Shown: positions 10,725-22,394, numbered from the stretch's first letter. The stretch is DNA of 64,000 nt from Alnus glutinosa (GCF_958979055.1 NC_084886.1:9211654-9275653); one strand, 5' to 3'. The notes: generated from the letters alone by a model not told the origin. Program-made: numbers and translations.

Positions 10725-13244
10725 GAAGGACAGAAATTTCCTAGACGAGTTTTAATGTCATCACCTACCTTATTACCTATACACGTACGGGTCTTGCGGG
10801 TGACTTCTTGTTGAATCCAAGCTAGAGGAATCATTTCTGTTTTATGTACCATTTTCAACTGAAGTTTTCAGCTGGGATGATGGCTAGCTTCTCATTGAAT
10901 CCAAGGAGTTTAATTCTGCTATTATATTCCAATTATCAACTGAAATCTTCGATCAGTTCGGATCCTGCATGTGCCTAGAACAAAATTAAAGGAAGAAAAG
11001 ATCCCATGGCATGCATACAAATATATTAAAGCTATATATATATATATCCAAAGAATTTTCAGGTAAATAATCTTATGAGAAAAAAAATCAGAACAAGTGT
11101 CTTTGGGAATATTAAAGAATTAATCCATTGAGGAACTAGGTGGTAAAGAAAATGCATGAAATTAGGCGGCAAAGATACGCAGGCCAACTGATGAAAGCAT
11201 CTAATACGGCCAATACCATGAAAATGTCCAACTAGCGACCTTTTTGTTTTGATTTGGGTAGGTAAGTATATATGTTCTAATAAATTCATATTTTTCAATT
11301 GCAAAGAAGTAAAAAAAAAAAGAAAAAGAAAAAGAAAAAGAAAAAGAAAAAGAGAAAAAAAAAAAAAAAAAGGAGAATAATGAAATAAGCCAATACTATA
11401 AGACACCAAGATTTGCGTGGTTCATTTTGAAGAAGCCTACATCCATGAATTGAGACAACCTAGGAAAATTCTACTAAAAAATTATTAAGATACGAAATAA
11501 TGGTAAAGAAAAAAACTACTCAAACTCAAAACCCTAAAACATGGTTTATGAGAATGGCTCCTTGGGCTAAAGGCCTACATGGGGATATTTGAAACCCTAA
11601 AAATCTTTAAGAGCTAGCAACACTTATTTATAAGCTTCAAATCCTATTCTTTGTAGGACAAGGAATATCAAATTGCTTATGCATTTGATTCTTATTCCTT
11701 TTTAGATAATGGATACTAATAATTACTTATGTGACAAAGAAAATATTAGGAAAAATACACTTTGGTCCCTTGAACTACTACAACTTTTCACCTGCACTAC
11801 CACTGCAGTGTCCTAGATTATTTTTAGGGTTAATTAGATCTTAATTGAAAATTTGACCTTTTTATATTTTTGTGTTGACCAAACGTTTGCTTTGAAACGA
11901 AAACGTTTGAAGTTCCCACGACTTATAACTTATTAAGTCGTAGACTTACGCTTATATATTTTTATTTATGAAACATGTGTTGTTTTATAATTGGACTATC
12001 TTTAGATGTGAGATTTGGGATGGACCTAGAGGCTGATGCAGCAGCTTAGCGTAGTGATATCGTTCTAGTTATACTTGAGGACTGATTGCGAGATTTTGAA
12101 CATATCACTCATAATTAGTACTTTTTGGTAATGTTGTGGGCTTAAAATTTGGGGCTTTATTGTAAGTTAAGGTTTTAATATTAATCTTTTATATCGATGA
12201 TTTTTGTAATGTAATTTTAGTTAATGTAATGAGTACTTTTAGTAAATGCTCTGGTTGTAATTAATGTTGATAGAATATATTATATTTTTGCTGCGTAGTG
12301 TTTATTTTTTGAAGAGTAGTAGATCGATCAATAAATCTTATTCTTTATGGAACGTGACCGAGAGGCACGCAAACCGTAAAGTTAATTAGTAATTAACTAA
12401 TTTTTTGGATAATCACAACGTTAAAACTTCAAAAAGTGACATCTGTGTACAGTAAAACTACCTCTGAATTTGATGTGTCATATCCGGCAAGAAGTGACAT
12501 CTTAATATCCCTCCAACAATGATGAAGACCGAAGAGGATGTGGTTGCATCTCACCCCACGTGTCACTTCCTCTTCTGAGTTCTATGCCATGGACATGAAG
12601 AGCCCAATGTTGTCTGATGGCTTAAAATTCCTCCCTATACAATTGTTTAGCTAGAGGGATCGAAGTTAATTATTAGAGAATATAACGTGAGTAAGGGGAA
12701 GTATGTCAAATTTACAAATAAATTACATGCCTAAATGTACGTGTTGTGGTATGTATGGAGGGATGAAGGTTGTTGCGTGTTATAGAGTATATGGGTCTCG
12801 GGTGAGGCAAGAAGCCATTCCAAATAAAGTCAATGCGACCCACGTGTGCTAGGAGGTATAAGAATTCGATCTATTTTAAATTCCAAGTGGATTACAAACA
12901 AATTGCTTGATAAGTTTAAAATTAATACAACCCAACATGTCCACGTGGATGCTATATACATAGTTGCTTTATTTATTCAATTTTTTACTCAACAACGACT
13001 ATTTCTCCCACCTTCTTCCATTTTCATATTATTAAATTTATTTCTTTCATCTACTTGAGAGTACCTAATAAATATATTGGTTAAGAAATCGAAGGTAATC
13101 CTAATATTTTATGAGGTTGAGGGGGTTTAATTTCTGTTTGTCAAGCAACAACACTTGTGGTGTAAATGCAACAGCAGACATTTGGCTCCCGACATGTATA
13201 TCGAGTCCCAGCACCATAACCCGCTGGGCATAAGGCATTGCAAC
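10725..13244. other. Spacer 3' of the AVT gene
   Basis: No gene seen. It holds an imperfect AAAAAG/AAAGG repeat at 11310-11370 and, at about 11400-11660, a passage with GATTTGCGTGGTTC and GCCTACATCCATG that resembles a dispersed plant repeat also seen near 19960-20100. The remainder is AT-rich sequence without recognisable coding content. Confidence 0.4.
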
Positions 13245-13960
13245 CAAGGGCGAAAAAAGGGAGCTCGAGAGGGGTCAAATGCCCCCTATCACCTCTCAAA
13301 AATTTTCTCTACTCTTGAAATTTTTTTTTCGAAAGTCTTAGTTGCTCCCCTTCAAAAACTCATCAAGGGGCAAATTTTTTTCAAGAGAATCAAGTTTCAT
13401 GAGTCACATCATGTTATGCCATTTTTTAACCTAAAATCAGTCACCACAGCCCAAAAGTGGAAGAGGATAAGGTTGAAGATGAATAGGCATATTTTTTTTG
13501 CTTCGATAAAAACGCACCGGTTTGTTTTTAACAAAACGCAACGTTCGTTTAACCCTTCACTCAAAAGGAAAAAGAAAAATGATTAGACTTGTTAAATAAG
13601 GCAATTTCCGTGGAGTAGAGGAGGATACGTCTACTTCTAAAGTAAAAGGTTTTCATGGGACTTGTTTTCAAGTTTGACAATAATGACAACATCATTAATT
13701 TTATTACATCAACACCAATTGATTTTTTATTTTTTTATTTTTTTTCTTTTTCTTTTGGAGCTTTTTCTTGGTATGTGACGTTTGTTTCAAAAAGCTGGGT
13801 ATTGGGTTTTAAAGGCTAGCCTTTAGGCCATATATGTCCATTCCTTTTACTCAAATTTTAGGAAGTAGGGTGCCGATAATTTTTTTTTTTTTTTTTTTTT
13901 TTTTAAGAATTCTACAATTTGAGATTTCTTCTGACAGTTACTTTCTACTTAAAGTCTTCA

Positions 13961-14146
13961 TATTTTGTTTTAGAGCAGGAAAGGTATGTAATTAAATTTT
14001 TACATTGATTAAGTTTTTATATATAAATTATTCTTTTAAATTAATTGTTTAACTATTTTGTTTTAGAGCTTGAGAGGTATGTAATTAAATTTTTACATTG
14101 ATTAAGTTTTTATATTTAAATTGTTCTTTTAAATTAATTGTTTATG
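13961..14146. repeat. Tandem duplication, period 93 bp, inside the hAT element
   Basis: TATTTTGTTTTAGAGC, then GGTATGTAATTAAATTTTTA and CATTGATTAAGTTTTTATAT, occurs at 13961 and again at 14054 with few differences, ending TTAATTGTTTA. It lies upstream of the transposase fragment. Confidence 0.85.
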
Positions 14147-14224
14147 AATATATACATAAACTTTTGTTACATATTTTAATCGTATGAAATATATAATTGT
14201 AGTTACACGTGATTATGGAGAACA

Positions 14225-14575
14225 ACAATGATTTCATAGAACTCTAATCAAATTCTAAACGAGCTCGTGTCGAGGTAGATTTAGTAAATCTGCTACGAGA
14301 TCCTTGCTTATGAAAAAAAAATAAATTATAATTATCATTTAAGTGATAGAGATCAAATTCGAAGAGCATATCCAAAAAAAGGGCTTGTCAACCTAATTAT
14401 GATTTTCCAAAAACACAATTTGAAAAAATATTACATCGTTTTAATCGAGCATGGTTTATAGAATATGCTTATCGGCTGAAATACAGTATTTTAGAAGATG
14501 TTGCGTGTAGGAGGAGACTCGTTTGTTACTCAAAGGTTTAAAAAAATGACAAAAGAAATTGTAAGTTATATTTTT
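14225..14575 (+). pseudogene. hAT transposase fragment, TTF-type zinc-finger N-terminal domain
   Basis: Reading with at least one frameshift gives NSKRARVEVDLVNLLRDPCL, then SDRDQIRRAYPKKG, then in another frame CQPNYDFPKTQFEKILHRFN, RAWFIEYAYRLKYSILEDVA and GGDSFVTQRFKK. The order DPxL, RDQIRRAY-xKG, CQP-x-DFP, FNxxWFxEYxxxLEYSxxxDxAxC, GGDSF is that of the TTF-type zinc finger preceding the DUF4371/hAT core in plant hAT transposases (family knowledge). Frameshifts and the missing core make it a dead fragment. It lies inside the bounded hAT element and in its sense. Confidence 0.8.
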
Positions 14576-14746
14576 ATATTTTAAGCGATAATTAAATTTT
14601 GTTGAATTATTTATTTATTATGTTAATTATATTTTTTAAATTTTTTTTAACTTTATTTTTTTAATTTATATAAAAAAAAATAAAAAATAAAAAATAAAAT
14701 CTTGACCCTCCTCAACTAAAATCCTAGCTCCCCCACTGATTGCAAT

Positions 14747-14935
14747 CATCGGTAGTGCAGTCTTTATACAGGCTGCACTTACTACCCGACCATGCCAAAA
14801 CCGGTTTTTGTGAATGAGAAAATAAGGAGGGTCATGAAAAAAAAGGGAGATCAAATACGTAAAATATTTCATGTTGAGATGAAACCGTGTACAACAACAC
14901 TTGGCTTAAAATATAAAAAGAAAAAGAAAAAGAAA

Positions 14936-14967
<32 letters not shown>

Positions 14968-15709
14968 TCATATGTATAATGCGTAAAAGAATCGAACTCA
15001 TCCTTACCTTTATATATATATATATATCCCTAGACGACTAGCGATTCTCACAACCTAACTTCTTCAAAACCAAGAAACACTTGAGCGATCTGTTTGAATT
15101 TCATTGGTCGAAATCCCTTGTGATTTACTCTAGTTAATTAGACAAATCCAAAGTGATCAGTCAACGTCCTGCAGGAAATTGAGAGATTAAGATAAATAAA
15201 ATAAATATACGTTGAAAATTAGAAAGAAGAAGACGAGGGAGGATGTAGATTTCAATATATATATATGGTAATGGTGGCTTGATGAACAAGAGTGGCAAGT
15301 GAAAGGAATCATTTTAGTGCAATGAAGTTAGGTCTGTGGGCTCAAAATAATTCTAATCCTACAAATTGGGCTTCCATATTCAGCAAAAGTTAATTGGTTG
15401 AGTTGCACGGTTTAACCAACTAACAACAACTCTTAATACCCACTCCATAATTAATCATACTCTCTCTCTCTCTCTCTCTTTTTCTTTCTCTCGTACCAAA
15501 CTTGGGGTTGATCATGCAATATTTCAACACAGAAATGATTATAGCTTCCTCATAAAGGCAACAGGGTTTAGTGTAACATATCCATCTTCATCTCTGCTGC
15601 TAGCTTTTCCATGCCCCTAACAGCAACAGCAACAGCATGAGCCTCTTATTTATGTAGCCTCCGCTTGGCACTGTTTTCTCGATCGCTTAATTAATTAGTC
15701 TATCAAGGG
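14747..15709. other. Spacer upstream of the RIC gene
   Basis: No gene seen. It has an AAAAG/AG tract at about 14920-14965, a short (TA)n at 15014-15026 and a CT tract at 15462-15480 that, with a leader rich in CAACAG, may lie in the promoter or 5' leader of the CRIB gene that follows. Confidence 0.4.
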
Positions 15710-16143
15710 ATGAGAGATCGTGCGGAAAGGTTTGCAGTTCTTCCATTCTCGTCAAACGCTTGCGCTTCAGTGAGCGTTGCTATAGGCGGCGCAGCTGCTC
15801 ATGCCAAGAAACCAAAACCAGAACAATCAAACCCTCCTGTAACGAGTATATATAGTCTATCACTCTCCAATCCATCCATCTCTTTCTAGCTTTTTGCAGT
15901 ATATATATTAATTATTTGACTGCTTTTATAGATATATATTTGTTTTCTTAATTTTATAAGGACAACAAGGAGAGGAAACGTCATCATCTAGAGCAAAAAT
16001 GAAGAACTCTTTTGGTTTCCTTTCTCTACCAAAACCAAGCATAGCTGGTCGCATACAGCGAGTGATCAGGAGCATCAAAAGCTTTTCTCAACTCTTTGGT
16101 CAGTGGATTATATTACTTAGTACTTGTTCATTAATCTTACTTG

Positions 16144-16194
<51 letters not shown>

Positions 16195-16879
16195 CTCATC
16201 ATTGGTGAATATATAGCAGTTTAGGGATGAAATGAGAGATAGAAATGAAAAATTCCAATAAGTTATAGGGTTATGATCATCTTTTTACACCCATTGTACA
16301 CATGGCCTTTCTCTCCTTGAAAATGAAAAAATAAATCACAAAACGTTTTGGGTACAATATAATAAATGTACACCCATCATATCTCTAAGTTATAATCGAA
16401 GCATGCCAAGGGTTAATTCAATAAAATTATGCAATTGAAATTATTTGCAATTAAGAACAGTTCTTCGTATTTTTCTTTCTGTTGAAGTACTGATTAAATT
16501 ATCTTTCTCCCGTTTAGTAATTTTCAAATAAGAACTTTTATTTGTAGTGCATTTATGCTTGCATAATATTACATAATTGTTTAATTTCCATGTCATTAAT
16601 TTATCCTCGATCTCACTACTCTTTGATGTAATTATAGTTTACAAAGAAGAGATTGAAGAAATGGAAAAGGAAATGGAAATTGGATGTCCAACAGATGTGA
16701 AGCACGTGACACACATAGGATTGGATGGGTCTACCACTACCAACCCGGTAAAGGGTTGGGAAAATCTCCAAGCTCCTGAAATACTTTCTTTCCCTTCAAT
16801 TTCTTTTAGGCAGTTCGAGCTCGCCATGGCAGCACAGGCTCATCAGGAACCTCTCGTTGTTGAATCCCTCAAAGTTTAG
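15710..16879 (+). CDS. CRIB-domain RIC protein (ROP GTPase effector)
   Basis: Three exons: 15710-15845, 15961-16098 and 16638-16879, 171 aa. RIC proteins bind active ROP (plant Rho) GTPases and control cytoskeleton and polar growth (family knowledge). Residues 106-120 hold the CRIB motif IGCPTDVKHVTHIG, preceded by SQLF-VYKEEIEEMEKEME, the usual lead-in for RIC10/RIC11-type members. The N-terminus MRDRAERFAVLPFSS resembles other long plant forms. The C-terminal PSISFRQFELAMAAQA is also typical. The exon 1 donor is uncertain: GTAACG at 15839 looks possible but puts exon 2 out of frame, whereas GTATAT at 15846 keeps it open and was chosen. Intron 2 contains a long AT microsatellite. Which RIC number it is cannot be decided here. 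Confidence 0.87.
16147..16191. repeat. (AT)n microsatellite in RIC intron 2
   Basis: About 22 uninterrupted AT units, 50 bp after the exon 2 donor of the CRIB gene. Confidence 0.97.
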
Positions 16880-19800
16880 TTAATGGATCATATATCCATT
16901 AATTAAGATTAATTATCGCGATTATGACCACACGACGTCGTCTTGTCCTCGATCTAAAGATAGATATAAAGTACTTGAGATGATTTGATTAAGACAAAGA
17001 TTCTTGATCAATGACAATCTCCGCTTTGTGTGTTATATACTTGTACACAGTCTGAAAAATCACATGGAAAGATCCTCCGCTAATTCTTTCCAAAAGCAAG
17101 CTAGGCCGGCGGTGATGATTGAGATTGCATCTGCAGATAGAGATTTTGCCAACTGATAATTTTTTTTTTTATTTTTTTTTTTAAATTTTTACCGATTGTT
17201 ATGGATTTACTTTTATTTTTCTGAGCAAGTGTTACGAATTTACTTACGTCATATATTTTTTTTTTGCCTCCACAGCTGGAGGATCTTCATAATCTATTCT
17301 TGCAATCTGTACGTATTAAGTATTAACTGCCAAATACTATATTTATACATGCAGTGTCGACTGTCGACGCCATATTCCATACTATTTAGACTTAGAGATT
17401 GAGATTCGGCACCGGATGCAATATCTTTTATTTGGGCCGTGTAAGAAATTCCATATATGTCAATAATAGCACATTAGCATCTGATCAAGGGAGATCATGG
17501 GCCGGAATCTATTTCTTGATAGTGCATGTGCTAATTTTACTCCTTGATGTGACAAGAAAAATCAGCCATTACTTAGTTTTTTGATTGAAGGGGTTCCTGA
17601 TCTAGTCTATAAATAAACAACAATAAGGCATTGAGTATGTATAGATTAGAAGAACCTCTCTAAAATTCTTTTTTCAGAATCTCTGATTATTACTAACAAA
17701 GCTTTATCGGATTTGTTTGAGCAAAACATGACTGGAGGTATTTATATAATCAAATCATTTCGCTGCTTATTTACATTATTAAATTAGCATTTGATTTATA
17801 TAGCTAACATGCCATTTATTTAAAATGAACTACTGTTTAAATTGTGATAATACAAAGAAAGAAGGGTGTCATGGGGTGGTTGTTTGGTCGCCGAACCACC
17901 CCATGACCGGCCTTAGGAGTGGATAACCCCCCTCCTTAGGTGGCGGGGTAAAGAGGGCTTGAATTAATCACCCCTTGATCAATGCCATAAGATATTTGGT
18001 TTAAGAATATATAGTTCGGACAACTATTTAGTTAAATTGGAAGCGGCCAAATCATTCCAATTAAGGCTACGGGGTTGTTCATCGAACCACTATTTTTTTA
18101 TAATTCATTTATTGTTAGTTAAAAGGTGTTGCATTCTCAATCCCACGCAAAGCTTCTGATCATGAGTCACTCTTGAATCTTGATGGGATACCTAGTAAGT
18201 ACTGTTAAAGTCTTGGCACGTTTGAATCTACAACACGTGATATATATTTCGCTTCTCTCTTTGTGGACAAGTTAATGAAGACAAGCTTAATTAGATCACC
18301 TATTTTTATCAGAACGTTTGTGGCATGCATGCACCCATCTTTGTTCCGAATGCAATATTTAGTGGTCTCAAAGATGTTGGCCAAGCTAGCTAGGGGAACG
18401 TTCTCTTGATAACTCGAAGGTTCAAGAGCGCGCGAGTAATTCATTTTGCTGTCTGCATGTTTTGCAAGTTGATCATGTTCGCTACTCGAGGTAGATCTAT
18501 AGAAGCCTCCACATATGTGAAATATAAGCCAAGATGTCGACTTGTTTTGTGTTGGGGTAAGAGTTAAAAAAATAATCTTTGTGGCCTTAAGATACAATAC
18601 AAATTAAATAAGGTAATCAATTCACAAGGATTTGATTATCAATCACCATAATATATATGAAAGTATATTCTATGGTTTCACCTCAAACTTAAAGTGAAAG
18701 ATTCTAAAAGTTTGAGTTTGAAAAAAAAGGTTTTATAAATTAAACTGGCTAGAGTTGGTAGAGGCCGACAACGGTGATTAGAGTTGGCCCTTTAATGATA
18801 ATAAGCTGATCAATTATGACCAAACAATGGACCAAAATAGAGCCAACTAGCTAGGGGACTAAAATGAGAGCCAATTTGGCTGGGAATTGGCCAATTTGGC
18901 TGTTAACAGTGAGTCGAAAATATGGTCAATTATGAGCCTGAGCCATCAAAGAAGACAAAATGATTAAGTCAACAAAGGACTTAAAGATGGATCACACGAT
19001 TCACACATGAACCAAATATAGGTAGTTTGGCCCTTTCTGTTTTTTTGTTTTTTGTTTTTCTCCAGTTTCTGTTTTCCTTCCTCCCTACCTTAATCCAATA
19101 GAATCACTGCAAAGCAAAGCAACAGTTGCTACATTGAGTTTGAAATGATTTTTTTTTCCCGACATCTTCACCACACAAACCAAACTTTCTTTTCTTTTTC
19201 TCAACTCTTGACCGATGACTATGCCCTTTCACCACACAAACCAAACTTTTCTTCTTTCCTCTTCTTTTCTTTTCTTTCTTCTTTTTTAAATCAAAACAAT
19301 AGAAGACTCCTTTGTGAACCATGAACGAAAACTTCTTTCCGAACCCGCTTGGTGCAATGCTTTCTCATTCTGGTTGGTGGTGTAGACAAAGAGTGGTCTG
19401 ACCGAGATCGGTGGCCGCACGACACGGTTGGGAGTGGCTCGTCTGTTGATGGTACGGTGCATCGAGGTAGATGGTGATGGCGTCGGAGAAGATCCATCGG
19501 AGGAGATGGAATCGACGGTGGATTCGCTGAAGAACCGATGTATGGGCTGTGCGGCTTGGGCCTGAGCCACGTATCTGAACACGATAGCCACAAGGTGGCA
19601 AATGATTTTTTTTTTTTAAGTCCTATGAAACACAACCAGAGAGACAACAATGAGGCTTTTGGGCTGTAAACATACACACAAAGAGACGAGGTTTTTGTGG
19701 ATGGGAACTCCAAAGACCAAACATTTTTTCTTTTTTACAGCACTGCTAACTAAAAGAGAATGAGCACCACCTTATCATAATCATGGTAGGCAAGGAATGA

Positions 19801-20109
19801 CTCATAGATCGTTTTGTTTTGTAATACCATGTGAAAATCATAAACAAAACGGTGAGAAGAGGAAAAAATATAAAAATGAAAATTTATATGATTGAACATT
19901 GATGTTAGCCTATAACTTTAATACCATTAAAAAATTTATAAACATAAGAAAATAAACACAAGAATTTATGCTGTTCAGTTTATGACTTACGTCTACAGAT
20001 TAAAATCTTAAAGACTACATTTTTTACTCTTATTTTCTTATAATCGTTACAATACTCATGATTTCTATTTATAGGACAAATGTGTAGGTGAATACGATAT
20101 AAATAAGGT
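16880..20109. other. Spacer between RIC gene and a hAT-like element
   Basis: No recognised gene. At 17870-17905 a perfect 12-bp inverted repeat (CATGGGGTGGTT / AACCACCCCATG) surrounds a 12-base loop in a GC-richer patch. A minus-strand ORF at 18205-18597 (130 codons) carries QLAKHADSKMNYSRALEP and YQENVPLASLANIFE, but I know no family for it. A GC-richer patch at 19355-19605 is open in several minus frames without a known domain. At 19960-20105 is a passage resembling the dispersed repeat of 11.4 kb. Confidence 0.4.
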
Positions 20110-20655
20110 AATCAAATTTAGGGGGTGAAATTTCGGTTACGATTACCAGTTATTGACTAAAACCGATAACCGTAAGTCCGTAACCGGGGTAGCCGATTGG
20201 CCAAAATCACCAAACAGCTCTGGTAACCGAGTAGCTAGTGAACCGATTTTTTAATAATCGATAATTATCGATTAGTACCCGATCATCCATACCGGTAACT
20301 AAAATTTTAAAAAATTAGGTCTTTTGAGCCTAATTTGAGTATTGAGCCTACTTTTTGGGTTTGATGTAGACTTTTTACCATTTTAAAAAAAATATTTCAA
20401 CCTTATTGGTTCAATATGTTGGTCTAAGTTAAAATAGAAGTAAAAGTGTAAAATTTTTAAATTTTATTATTTTAGTTTTATATATATATATATATATACT
20501 CGATTACCGGTTATAACTGGTTTCAATATTTTTTAAAACCGGTAACTACTCTAATAAAGCCGGCTATCGGTTATTTTGAACCGGTTGGCCGGTTACTCAG
20601 TTACCGATTGGTATCCCGGTACTAGAACCGATCAGCTTTACGCCCGTAATCAAAT
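20110..20655. mobile_element. hAT-like non-autonomous element built of GGTTACCG-type motifs
   Basis: AATCAAAT flanks both sides (20110-20117 and 20648-20655; the identity extends to GTAATCAAAT if two more bases are counted). The 530-bp body 20118-20647 begins TTAGGGGGTGAAA and ends, inverted, ACGGGCGTAAAG, similar imperfect ends. The interior is packed with CGGTTAC, AACCG and CCGGTTA motifs in both directions, and has no ORF of note. Duplication size and end type suit a hAT-class MITE. Confidence 0.7.
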
Positions 20656-21203
20656 CACTATAATATCAAAATATATTCTAACAGGCCATCTCATGAAAAA
20701 ATGGACGGGGGGAATGGAGATTCTTAGAAGAGGTATTTACTCAGTAAGCTTGTTATGTTATTATTAAGAGAAATGTTATTATTGGTATTATAAAGATTAC
20801 CAATAGGGAAATAAGAGCAAAATGTACCCTCAAAAGCTTAGCTTTACCAGTTTCTTCATATCAGAGCCATAGCCATGACAGTCGTGTTAGAAATATTTTT
20901 CCTAGAAAACCATTTTAGAACGAAACAAATGCTGCCAGCGTCCGACATTTAAGAGCAAAAAATCAGAGAGCGGATATAAGATTGGAGAACTAAAAAATAA
21001 AATAAAAACCCAGATTATCCAGAACAAGAAAAACTAGAACGAATTATTATTTTTTAAAAGTGTAAATATAAAGAGAAAATTGGAAAAAGAGGGAATTGAA
21101 AGAACAGATCTTGTGAGTGGACGAACGAATTCAAAGGCAGAAATGCTAATAACCTGCATAAAAACCCCAGGACCGATAACAATCCGCGAAAAACAAATTC
21201 AAT
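20656..21203. other. Spacer 3' of the short TATA/telo-box unit
   Basis: No coding signal recognised. It could hold a 3' untranslated part of the minus-strand unit at 21204-21444, since no other gene uses it. Confidence 0.3.
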
Positions 21204-21371
21204 TTAGAAACTGAAAAAATCAGCGGATAAAGTGTAGGCACCATAGCGAGCCAAGAGCTGACAGGGGTCCCTAAGGACGACAACACTGGCTTTCTGAGAT
21301 GCCCTTGTTTCTATCAGATCCTCTACCACATAAGAGAGACACAGCTTTCCGAGGTCCACGCTATAAGGCAT
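21204..21371 (-). CDS. Unrecognised 55-codon ORF of a short candidate gene
   Basis: On the minus strand ATG at 21371-21369 opens a frame of 55 codons ending TAA at 21206-21204. The peptide starts MPYSVDLGKLCLSYVVEDLI and continues ETRASQKASVVVLRDPCQLL, ending ADFFSF. The segment is GC-richer than its surroundings. A consensus TATA box lies 64 bp upstream and a telo-box AAACCCTAAA just past the likely start site, as is common for translation-related and snoRNA genes. I do not recognise the peptide. The region also has RNA-like pairing (GAGGTCC with GGACCTC; GTCCTTAGGGAC hairpin) and a repeated GGTGCCTA, so a structured non-coding RNA is an equal alternative. The ATG context is not strong. Confidence 0.35.
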   Translation of the reverse strand: MPYSVDLGKLCLSYVVEDLIETRASQKASVVVLRDPCQLLARYGAYTLSADFFSF

Positions 21372-21406
21372 AGGCACCCCGGCTGCTTCTGTCCTTGAGG
21401 ACCTCT

Positions 21407-21444
21407 TTTTAGGGTTTCACTTCCTCTGCTATTGCTATTTATAG
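21407..21444 (-). promoter_or_regulatory. TATA box and telo-box of the short minus-strand unit
   Basis: On the minus strand, CTATAAATAG at 21444-21435 is followed about 20 bp later by AAACCCTAAAAA at about 21417-21407. Spacing fits a Pol II core promoter with a telo-box in the leader. Confidence 0.55.
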
Positions 21445-22394
21445 CGGAGGGTTTTAAGCTGCCGGATAAGTCAAATGGATTGAGGAATCAAAATTTTTTT
21501 TTTCTTCATCTAACAATATATCTATCACTTGCCTTTACGAATACCATAAAATAAAGGAAAAATTGTACAGTTAATTCTTGTGTCGATCTAAATTATAAAT
21601 AATTTATTTTAATTATTATATTAAAATTAATTCAGAAATTTCGGTGGTTAACTTAATTTACAAATCACTCTTAAATTTAAATTCCGTTAAAAAATTTAAC
21701 ATATTTTGTTAGGTGCCACGTCAGCATCAGTAAAATAATGATACTTATCGATCAGAATAAAAAAATTAAAAATATAAATAAATAATACATACAAAATTAT
21801 TATTATTTTTATCATAAAAAAAGATTAAAAAAATAGAAAAGAGGTGACTACCAGTTGGACAGCCACCCCTAGATGCCTTTGGGGGTGGCCGCACCTGCAC
21901 GCCACCCCTGGTCACCTCTGGGGTAGCTTCACATCCCGCGCTACCTTTTTTCTATTTTTATTTTAAAAAAATAATTATAATTTTAGTATATTTACATTTT
22001 TTTTATAAAAATATAAATATAAACCGTTGAAAAAATTACAAAAATTTCATGTAATTATTTTTCTGAGTACTCAAGCGTTTTTTTATGTTAAAAAAAAAAA
22101 AAAAAAATCTGAGTACCTAAATTAAATCCAAATAATTTCTCTTATATCAAAATAGTAAAGGGCTTATATTTATATATAAGATTCCAAATCCTTTTCTGTT
22201 TGGGTCTGGTCCATTAAGAACCTTTTATATAGAATGACAAGCCCAATGATAGCAACCCAATCAAAACGGACGTCGGTTCCGAATCTGAACCCCAAGTCCC
22301 CAACTACAGGTAGGCTGCTAGGGTTTGTCTTCAATCAAATTACTCGCTCATTGTTTCATTCAGTAGGTTCCTCAGCAGTCAGCAACCATCATCA
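21445..22394. other. Bidirectional spacer 5' of eIF3h
   Basis: Lies between the short minus-strand unit and eIF3h, which diverge. At 21780-22000 an A/T-rich inverted repeat encloses a GC-rich core with GAGGTGAC at 21841 and GTCACCTC at about 21914, a MITE-like shape. No ORF of interest. The eIF3h leader contains GGTTTGTCTTC and CAACCATC before the ATG. Confidence 0.45.

Larger units (their letters stand above)
13237..14746 (+). mobile_element. Degenerate hAT element with 8-bp target duplication
   Basis: The element spans 13245-14738 (1494 bp). It is flanked by ATTGCAAC (13237-13244) and ATTGCAAT (14739-14746), matching at 7 of 8 bases; 8 bp is the hAT duplication length. The left end starts CAAGGGCG and the right end, inverted, starts CAGTGGGGGAGC, both of the CA-rGGGG type of hAT ends. 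Inside is a broken transposase N-terminus (separate entry) on the plus strand. The transposase core with its catalytic and dimerisation regions is missing, so the copy is non-autonomous. Confidence 0.75.

Noticed and set aside
19104..19713. Overlapping minus-strand ORFs of 72-140 codons
   Set aside because: Three frames are open over one GC-richer patch; none shows a known motif and the ends run into pyrimidine-rich sequence.
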